Source of the DNA: an uncultured Phascolarctobacterium sp.
GTDB taxonomy: Bacteria; Bacillota; Negativicutes; Acidaminococcales; Acidaminococcaceae
NCBI GenBank assembly: GCA_945949475.1
Contig: CAMFET010000023.1
Location: forward strand, 1-9,663
Length of the DNA: 9,663 nt
Reading direction: 5' to 3'
Part shown: piece after piece, positions 5,290 through 9,663 of the stretch
Numbering within the stretch: position 1 is the first letter of the stretch
How the letters are laid out: each line of letters starts with the position of its first letter
The notes under the pieces: model-generated
Database searches by the model: none
What the model was told of the DNA's origin: nothing
The model's input: only the letters and a program-made list of their open reading frames with translations
Position numbers and translations under genes: made by a program

Positions 5290-7242
5290 TTATAAGTCTT
5301 CGGTTTGCTCGATAGCACCCTTAATCTTATTAGTCTTTTGCCAGAAGAAGGTAGCAATGATTAAAGCAATACCAATGCCGTCGGTCAAGGTACCGGGGAT
5401 AATCATGCAAATACCGCCAACCAGGAAGGCCAATCTTTGCGGCAGATTCAACAGGTTCTGGCAGAAGCCGATCATGGACATGGACACGCCCCACATACCG
5501 ATAATAGCGGTCAGAGCGCTATAGGTAATGGTGAAGGCAGTCGCGTTGATCATCAAAAGCTCGGGAGCCAGCACGAAAATATACGGCACGATGAAGGCTG
5601 CAATAGCCAGCTTTGCAGCAATAACACCGCAGCGCATGGGGTTCGCACCGGCAATACCTGCACCGGCATAGGCTGCCAAAGCTACAGGCGGGGTTACGTC
5701 GGCCACGATACCAAAGTAGAAGGCGAACATGTGAGCCGCCAGCACGGGCACCTGCATTTGAATCAAGGCCGGAGCCGCAATGGTAGAGGTAATTACATAG
5801 TTAGCGGTGGTCGGCACACCCATACCAAGGATCAGGGAGGTGATCATGGTAAAGAACATTGCCGGCAGCAGCTTGCCACCTGCCAGGTCCAACAGTGCAG
5901 TTGCAACCTTCAGACCAACGCCGGTCTTGGTTACAACGCCAATGATGATACCGGCAGTAGCGCAGGCAATCAGTACGCCCAAAACACCCTTGGAGCCATC
6001 AATCAAGCCTTGGATAACCTGCTTGAAGGAAATACGGGTGGATTTACGCAGGCAAGCGCAGATAATGCTCAGAGCAATAGCCGCCAAGGCCGCACGCATG
6101 GGAGTATAACCACTTACCAGCAGGTAAATAATCACGATCAAAGGAATGGCCAAATGACCCTTTTCCAAGAACAAATCCTTGAACTTGGGCAGTTGGTCAC
6201 GCGGGGTACCCTTCAGGCCAAACTTTTTCGCTTCATAATGTACGCCCAGCCATACGCCGATGTAGTACAGCATGGCAGGAATAACTGCTGCCTTAACAAC
6301 ATCAAAATAGGGCACGCCTACAAATTCAGCCATCAGGAAGGCTGCAGCGCCCATAACAGGGGGCATGAGCTGGCCACCGGTGGAGGCAGCAGCTTCTACA
6401 GCGCCGGCAAACGCGGGACGATAGCCCAGCTTCTTCATCATAGGGATGGTAAAGGAGCCAGTACCGGCTACGTTACCAACGGAGGAGCCGGATACGGTGC
6501 CCATCAGGCCGGAGGATAGCACTGCTACCTTGGCCGGACCACCAGCTGCCCAGCCGGCAATGGCATTAGCCAAATCGATGAAGAATTTGCCCAAGCCCGT
6601 AGCCTCCAAATAAGCGCCAAACAGGATGAACAAATAAATGAAGGTGGAGGATACGCCCATCGGGGTACCAAAAATGCCCTCAGTGGTGAAGAAGAGATGG
6701 TCAAACATTTCCTCCAGACCCACACCACGGTGCGCCATAATACCCGGAACATAAGGACCAAAGAAGGCGTAAAGCAGGAAAACCAAGGCCACGATAATCA
6801 TGGGCCAGCCTACTACACGGCGTGCTGCTTCGAAAACCAGCACCGTGCCAATCAAGGCCACGATAAAGTCCGTCTCCGTGTTCATACCGGCACGCAGCAC
6901 CAGCTCATTGTAGTTATAAACAATGTACATAGCGGAGCATGCACCAGCAAGAGCAAAGAGCACATCAATCGGATTCATCTTGGTCTTGGACCAGGATTGT
7001 CTTGTAGGATATAACAGGAAAATCAGCAAAAAGCCAAAGGTTAAATGGATGGCGCGCTGCAAATGCGCATCCAAAATACCAAAGGTTGCAGTGTACAGCT
7101 GAAAGGCTGCAAACAAAACACAAATACCATTAATGATATAGCCCCATAAGCCGCTCATTTCGCGCTTATTAGACTCTTTATCAAACTTTTGCAGTACCTC
7201 TTCTGCAGAAAGCTCTCTAATCTTTTCTTCTTTTGCAGACAT
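5290..7242 (-). CDS. TRAP transporter fused permease (DctQ-DctM fusion, TAXI type)
   Basis: A 650-residue polytopic membrane protein, within the range of the 4TM/12TM fused permeases of TAXI-TRAP systems. A charged cytoplasmic N-terminus (1-30) precedes a DctQ-like part (about 32-160), then the large DctM-like part (about 190-635). Family motifs are present: GTVSGSSVGNVAGTGSF (248-264), GGQLMPPVMGAAAF (289-302), GMGVPTTANYV (473-483) and DVTPPVALAAYAGA (515-528), the paired hairpin regions expected to bind Na+ and form the substrate path. Together with the binding lipoprotein it should import a solute, usually an organic acid or amino acid, driven by an ion gradient; the substrate cannot be read from sequence. 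GAGGAG (7258-7253) about ten bases upstream fixes the start. It is the last gene of the operon, 41 bases after the DUF1850 gene and just before a strong terminator. Confidence 0.95.
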   Translation of the reverse strand: MSAKEEKIRELSAEEVLQKFDKESNKREMSGLWGYIINGICVLFAAFQLYTATFGILDAHLQRAIHLTFGFLLIFLLYPTRQSWSKTKMNPIDVLFALAGACSAMYIVYNYNELVLRAGMNTETDFIVALIGTVLVFEAARRVVGWPMIIVALVFLLYAFFGPYVPGIMAHRGVGLEEMFDHLFFTTEGIFGTPMGVSSTFIYLFILFGAYLEATGLGKFFIDLANAIAGWAAGGPAKVAVLSSGLMGTVSGSSVGNVAGTGSFTIPMMKKLGYRPAFAGAVEAAASTGGQLMPPVMGAAAFLMAEFVGVPYFDVVKAAVIPAMLYYIGVWLGVHYEAKKFGLKGTPRDQLPKFKDLFLEKGHLAIPLIVIIYLLVSGYTPMRAALAAIALSIICACLRKSTRISFKQVIQGLIDGSKGVLGVLIACATAGIIIGVVTKTGVGLKVATALLDLAGGKLLPAMFFTMITSLILGMGVPTTANYVITSTIAAPALIQMQVPVLAAHMFAFYFGIVADVTPPVALAAYAGAGIAGANPMRCGVIAAKLAIAAFIVPYIFVLAPELLMINATAFTITYSALTAIIGMWGVSMSMIGFCQNLLNLPQRLAFLVGGICMIIPGTLTDGIGIALIIATFFWQKTNKIKGAIEQTEDL

Positions 7243-7283
7243 TGGGTATCAGCTCCTCTCATCAATCTCAACAAAATATGCAA

Positions 7284-7820
7284 CTAAAAATAGTTTTCCC
7301 ACCAGTAAGCATAGCGGTACTGGATCTTTATCTTAACTGCCATTCCCTGCCCATAAAGCTTAATCAAATCGTAATCGTCCGCCCCATGGATTAAATGCGG
7401 CATGGCCTGCTCCGAAATGCGCAGCGCCAGCTCCTTATAGGGACGGTTCATTTCCAAATCAAAGCGACCATCGGCGGTACGCGTAAGCTTGCCCTCACTG
7501 GGAGCATAGGGATAACCCCAGCCCAAGGAGGAAAAACGGGTGTGGGTCATGGTCAGGCTATTTACACCCTGCACTAAAAAATAATCGTCCCAAGCTGTTT
7601 TCTCCACTGAATGCGTGAGGCTGATGCGCCACTCATCCCCCGGATAAGTGGCAAAGGCAAAGGGCTTGCCCTCCTCCGGCACCACTGCCACCACCAAGCG
7701 TGTGGCATACCAGGCTACAAAAAGCAGCAAAACACTTATTAAAATTACAAAATGCTTAACTGGGAAAAAAGACCGGGAGCCGGCAATAGCCGGTTTCCGG
7801 TCTTTGAAGTTCGGCTTCAT
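7284..7820 (-). CDS. DUF1850 domain protein, TAXI-TRAP accessory
   Basis: A 178-residue protein with one hydrophobic anchor (about 23-40) and a periplasm- or outside-facing domain. The hallmark HSVEKT (70-75) followed by DDYFLV (78-83) and the SSLGWGYP stretch (97-104) match DUF1850, a family typically found next to TAXI-TRAP permeases. Its biochemical role is unknown; association with transport is inferred from context. The only ATG in frame before the anchor is at 7820, 9 bases after the stop of the binding-protein gene, and it has no convincing Shine-Dalgarno, so translation probably depends on ribosomes finishing the upstream gene. Residues 5-19 are encoded by a strong terminator hairpin, which is unusual. 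If the true start were instead the TTG at codon 31 the anchor would be truncated, which seems less likely. Confidence 0.85.
   Translation of the reverse strand: MKPNFKDRKPAIAGSRSFFPVKHFVILISVLLLFVAWYATRLVVAVVPEEGKPFAFATYPGDEWRISLTHSVEKTAWDDYFLVQGVNSLTMTHTRFSSLGWGYPYAPSEGKLTRTADGRFDLEMNRPYKELALRISEQAMPHLIHGADDYDLIKLYGQGMAVKIKIQYRYAYWWENYF
7765..7805 (-). terminator. Strong intrinsic terminator inside the first codons of the DUF1850 gene (operon attenuator)
   Basis: The minus-strand RNA has AAAGACCGG (7805-7797) pairing with CCGGTCTTT (7776-7768), then a 3x3 internal loop, then CCGGC (7793-7789) with GCCGG (7784-7780) closing a UAUU loop, and ends in six U (7770-7765). It begins 15 bases after the DUF1850 start codon and 25 bases after the end of the binding-protein gene. 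It should stop most transcripts after the binding protein and let some continue to the permease, a common way to make more binding protein than membrane parts. Confidence 0.87.
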
Positions 7821-7829
7821 GTAAAAATC

Positions 7830-8798
7830 TTATTTCTCGTTAAAGAATTTTTCAGCGCCCGGGTTCAGTTTAATGGACATGCCGTCTTTACCAGTTGCCT
7901 TGGAGATTGCGCCTGCTGCGGAGTGAGCGGCTTTCATGCGGTCCAGGTTGCCATACAGAGCTTTAGCTACGCTGTAAGCAGTGTCAGCGTCCATCTTGTC
8001 GGTAACTGCCAGCATGCATTTTACAGCAACAGCCGGAACGTCAGCAGTTTGTTTAGCATAGGTGCCGTTCTTGATAACCAGCTTGGTGTAGAACGGATAT
8101 TTCTTAATCAGTTCGTCAGCCTTAGCAGCATCAACAGGAACCAGAACTACTTCGTGTTGAGTGGAGATATCTTGGATAGCAGCGGTCGGATGGCCAGCAG
8201 TTACGAAAGCAGCGTCAACGTTGCCGTCTTTCAGAGCACTTGCAGCTTCACCGAAGGACAGGTATTGAACCTTAATATCGGAATATTTAATGCCATAAGC
8301 TTCCATGATTTGACGAGCGTTAGCTTCGGTACCGGAGCCAGCAGCGCCTACAGCAATGCGTTTACCTTTGAAATCAGCAACGGATTTGATGCCGGATTTT
8401 TTCAGGGTTACGATTTGTACGGTTTCAGGATACAGGGTAGCCAAGCCTTGCAGGTTAGCAACCTTCTTATCCTTGAACATTTCGGTGCCGTTAGCAGCAT
8501 AGTAAGCAATATCGTTTTGGATGAAAGCGATTTCTACTTTACCTTGCTTCAGCAGGTTTACGTTAGCTACGGAAGCGCCGGTGGATTGAGCAGAAGCGTT
8601 AGCGCCTTTGATATTCTTGTTCAGGATATCAGCCAAAGCGCCGCCCAGCGGGAAATAGGTACCGGAGGTACCGCCGGTAGCAATGTTAATGAATTTTTGT
8701 GCAGCTGGTTTCTTTTCGTCCTTCTTATCGCCACCACAACCAGCGATCATAGTAGCCATAACCATCATGCCAAGTAAAAATGCCAAAATCTTTTTCAT
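7830..8798 (-). CDS. TAXI-family TRAP transporter substrate-binding lipoprotein
   Basis: A 322-residue extracytoplasmic solute-binding protein. The N-terminus is a lipoprotein signal (MKKILAFLLG, hydrophobic core, lipobox MIAGC with C21), then a short charged linker (GGDKKDEKK). The mature domain begins with the TAXI pattern IATGGTSGTYFPLGGALADIL (38-58; key residues G42-G43-T44, Y48, G52-G53). It continues with QSTGASVANVNLL (71-83), AFIQNDIAYY (91-100) and GKRIAVGAAGSGTEANARQI (145-164). It should capture the solute outside the membrane and hand it to the fused permease; the family is known to bind glutamate-like, dicarboxylate and other ligands, and specificity is not deducible here. AGGAGGGG (8814-8807) eight bases upstream fixes the start. 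It is first in the operon and is followed by the internal terminator at 7765-7805, so it should be the most abundant product. Confidence 0.95.
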   Translation of the reverse strand: MKKILAFLLGMMVMATMIAGCGGDKKDEKKPAAQKFINIATGGTSGTYFPLGGALADILNKNIKGANASAQSTGASVANVNLLKQGKVEIAFIQNDIAYYAANGTEMFKDKKVANLQGLATLYPETVQIVTLKKSGIKSVADFKGKRIAVGAAGSGTEANARQIMEAYGIKYSDIKVQYLSFGEAASALKDGNVDAAFVTAGHPTAAIQDISTQHEVVLVPVDAAKADELIKKYPFYTKLVIKNGTYAKQTADVPAVAVKCMLAVTDKMDADTAYSVAKALYGNLDRMKAAHSAAGAISKATGKDGMSIKLNPGAEKFFNEK

Positions 8799-8821
8799 AG
8801 TGGATTCCCCTCCTCTGTAAT

Positions 8822-8872
8822 CGAATATGTGCTAAAAAGTCACAGCAACATATTTATTAGTTCATATATTCG
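8822..8872 (-). repeat. Long-range stem in the TRAP-operon leader
   Basis: Minus-strand CGAATATATG (8872-8863) can pair with CACATATTCG (8831-8822) at nine of ten positions around a 31-base loop. The 3' arm ends seven bases before the Shine-Dalgarno of the binding-protein gene. A regulatory role is possible but the stem is AT-rich and unproven. Confidence 0.3.
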
Positions 8873-8916
8873 TGATGTCTTTGTAAAATCCTGCTTAAAT
8901 TTAGGTAAAATTCTCT

Positions 8917-8931
8917 TGTATACATTATACA
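8917..8931 (-). promoter_or_regulatory. TRAP-operon -10 box embedded in a palindrome (promoter and candidate operator)
   Basis: A perfect TATAAT (8929-8924) lies inside the inverted repeat TGTATA-ATG-TATACA (8931-8917, minus strand). No good -35 is found at the right distance (GGACTG or GACTGT near 8952-8946 is the closest), so the promoter may need an activator. The TGTATA/TATACA half-sites resemble the kind of short palindromes bound by GntR-type regulators, but no regulator gene is in the window. Confidence 0.5.
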
Positions 8932-9036
8932 TGCAGAATAAAGATACAGTCCCGCAGCTGCCTAGCGATATTTTAAGCATCTATATGCATTTTTGCTGCA
9001 TATTTTATCATTTTGCTCAGTCTTTTCAGATTGTTT

Positions 9037-9065
9037 TTGCCTAATTGCGTAATCTATGTTACAAT
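9037..9065 (+). promoter_or_regulatory. Promoter of the EF-hand gene
   Basis: TTGCCT (9037-9042) and TACAAT (9060-9065) are spaced by exactly 17 bases, placing the transcript start near 9072 and giving a leader of about 93 bases before the ATG. Confidence 0.65.
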
Positions 9066-9082
9066 AATAGTGTTATATTTAT

Positions 9083-9140
9083 TGCCTTGTGTTAGGCACA
9101 GAGAAATTTTGCTTGCAAAAGCTGAAGCGATAGCATCGCT
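9083..9140 (+). repeat. Three consecutive small hairpins in the leader of the EF-hand gene
   Basis: TGCCT/AGGCA (9083-9087 with 9094-9098), TTTTGC/GCAAAA (9107-9112 with 9115-9120) and AGCGAT/ATCGCT (9126-9131 with 9135-9140) follow each other between the predicted transcript start and the Shine-Dalgarno at 9150-9155. They do not match a riboswitch family I recognise. Confidence 0.4.
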
Positions 9141-9164
9141 AATATGATTAAGGAGTGAAGATTT

Positions 9165-9524
9165 ATGAGTTCCGGAGCTTATCAACTGCGACTGGTTCGC
9201 ACCCTGTACCAAAATGTGTATGGCTGCATGCTGTACAACGAAAACCAACAACCCGTTGGCCAATTAGAGATTGTGCCCAATATTCCCTTGGATAGAAGCC
9301 AAGTGCCCGAGGATGCACCGGAGGTACCGGCTTATCTGCTCGTTATTGTTAAGGATGCAGATATCAATAAGGATAATCTGATTGATTTTGAAGAGCGTGC
9401 TAGCTATGCTCTGTTAAAGCGCTTCTCCACTGAGGAAATCGCCTTCCAGCACTGCCAATTCTACTATCCCTCCCCGGCCTTCATTTTTGAGCAGCCGGAC
9501 GCCACCACCGCACCGATTATGTAA
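9165..9524 (+). CDS. Uncharacterised 119-residue protein with one EF-hand-like loop
   Basis: I do not recognise the family. The ATG at 9165 is supported by AAGGAG (9150-9155), a promoter upstream and a terminator downstream, so the gene is very probably real and stands alone. There is no signal peptide or membrane segment, so a cytoplasmic location is likely. Residues 6-62 look like a beta-rich region (YQLRLVRTLYQNVYGCMLYN, then VGQLEIV and AYLLVIV). Residues 66-77, DINKDNLIDFEE, fit a 12-residue EF-hand calcium loop: D66, N68, D70, I73, D74 and E77 at positions 1, 3, 5, 8, 9 and 12; the usual glycine at position 6 is N71. A helix-forming segment follows (78-96). The C-terminus is rich in aromatic residues and proline. 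Only one such loop is present, so Ca2+ binding would need dimerisation or be weak. It is transcribed divergently from the TRAP operon. Confidence 0.82.
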   Translation: MSSGAYQLRLVRTLYQNVYGCMLYNENQQPVGQLEIVPNIPLDRSQVPEDAPEVPAYLLVIVKDADINKDNLIDFEERASYALLKRFSTEEIAFQHCQFYYPSPAFIFEQPDATTAPIM

Positions 9525-9535
9525 AAAACCTACAC

Positions 9536-9579
9536 AAAAAGCTGTCACGTTAGCGTTCATGCTATGTGACAGCTTTTTT
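9536..9579 (+). terminator. Bidirectional intrinsic terminator after the EF-hand gene
   Basis: GCTGTCAC (9541-9548) and GTGACAGC (9566-9573) form a perfect stem, extended by A/T pairs (AAAAA at 9536-9540 with T at 9574-9578) and by TAGC/GCTA (9551-9554 with 9561-9564) inside the loop. T-runs lie on both strands, so it can end the EF-hand gene and any minus-strand gene coming from the right. Confidence 0.88.
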
Positions 9580-9593
9580 AATTCCTCACTTTT

Positions 9594-9663
9594 TTATTTA
9601 TGCTTTACTGCCAGGCTGCGGATGGATACATTCACATTCTTCACCTGCATAGCGGTCATATAC
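9594..9663 (-). CDS. Possible 3' end of a minus-strand gene (cut by window edge)
   Basis: Two minus-strand frames are open from the window edge to a stop just before the bidirectional terminator. One ends at 9594 (tail reading MTAMQVKNVNVSIRSLAVKHK). The other ends at 9598 (tail reading YAGEECECIHPQPGSKA). The position, just before a terminator that works on this strand, suggests that a gene ends here. The first frame has more G/C in third positions, but about 22 codons are too few to choose a frame or name a family. Confidence 0.3.
   Translation of the reverse strand, partial: YMTAMQVKNVNVSIRSLAVKHK

Larger units (their letters stand above)
8799..9164. other. Divergent intergenic region between the TRAP operon and the EF-hand gene
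   Basis: About 370 bases without a convincing gene. It holds the TRAP-operon leader and -10 region on the minus strand (8799-8931) and the promoter and leader of the EF-hand gene on the plus strand (9037-9164). Between them, 8932-9036, I see only AT-rich sequence, with no further recognised element. Confidence 0.7.

Noticed and set aside
5437..6519. 360-codon plus-strand open frame antisense to the TRAP permease
   Set aside because: Glycine-, glutamine- and histidine-rich translation without domains, opposite clear TRAP motifs in the permease frame.
7752..8777. 341-codon plus-strand open frame antisense to the TAXI binding-protein gene
   Set aside because: It lies wholly opposite strongly supported genes, its protein is serine/valine/phenylalanine-rich with no family signature, and it has no suitable Shine-Dalgarno. 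It reflects codon bias of the real gene.
8829..9044. 71-codon plus-strand open frame in the divergent intergenic region
   Set aside because: No ribosome site, it covers the TRAP promoter and leader, and its translation shows no recognisable domain.
9054..9263. 69-codon minus-strand open frame overlapping the EF-hand gene start
   Set aside because: It overlaps the promoter, leader and start of the better supported plus-strand gene and lacks a ribosome site.
1..9663. Mobile element, CRISPR, tRNA or defence system
   Set aside because: No transposase or integrase, no direct-repeat arrays, no tRNA-like cloverleaf and no nuclease or toxin-antitoxin pair was seen. The genes form a normal chromosomal layout with terminators between units.

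Overview
The window looks like a piece of a low-to-moderate G+C Firmicutes chromosome. Every confident start except one has a strong Shine-Dalgarno (AGGAGG or GAGGAG type), the intrinsic terminators are hairpins with U-runs, and there is a yybP-ykoY type manganese riboswitch. A TAXI-type TRAP transporter next to c-di-GMP genes and rpsB would suit the Negativicutes (for example the Acidaminococcaceae). That placement is an inference from gene style; no marker gene is complete.

Layout, left to right. (1) 1-211: the first 17 codons of rpsB (ribosomal protein S2) on the minus strand, with a nested-hairpin leader and a terminator that closes the unit upstream. (2) 291-1434: a CaCA-family cation antiporter on the minus strand. 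It is preceded by a near-consensus promoter and a Mn2+ riboswitch whose 3' conserved strand is also one arm of an intrinsic terminator. (3) 1486-5080: two c-di-GMP enzymes in tandem on the minus strand. The upstream one is a pseudo-receiver-PAS-GGDEF protein with an intact active site. The downstream one is PAS-GGDEF-EAL plus a C-terminal PAS-like region; its GGDEF motif is destroyed (SGDRF) but its EAL site is complete. Each has its own candidate promoter overlapped or flanked by a palindrome. (4) 5231-8931: a TAXI-TRAP uptake operon on the minus strand, in the order substrate-binding lipoprotein, DUF1850 membrane-anchored protein, fused DctQM permease, terminator. A very strong terminator hairpin lies inside the first codons of the DUF1850 gene. 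(5) 9037-9579: one plus-strand gene for a 119-residue protein with a single EF-hand-like calcium loop, followed by a bidirectional terminator. (6) 9594-9663: possibly the 3' end of another minus-strand gene.

How the parts work together. The TRAP operon should take up an organic acid or similar solute, with the binding protein made in excess over the membrane parts because of the internal terminator. The antiporter should export Mn2+ (or Ca2+) when Mn2+ accumulates. The tandem c-di-GMP pair can make and break the same second messenger under separate sensory control. I saw no mobile element, CRISPR array, tRNA or defence system. The points most worth a second look are the coding-region terminator at 7765-7805, the riboswitch-antiporter pairing, the make/break c-di-GMP pair, the orphan EF-hand gene and the structured rpsB leader.
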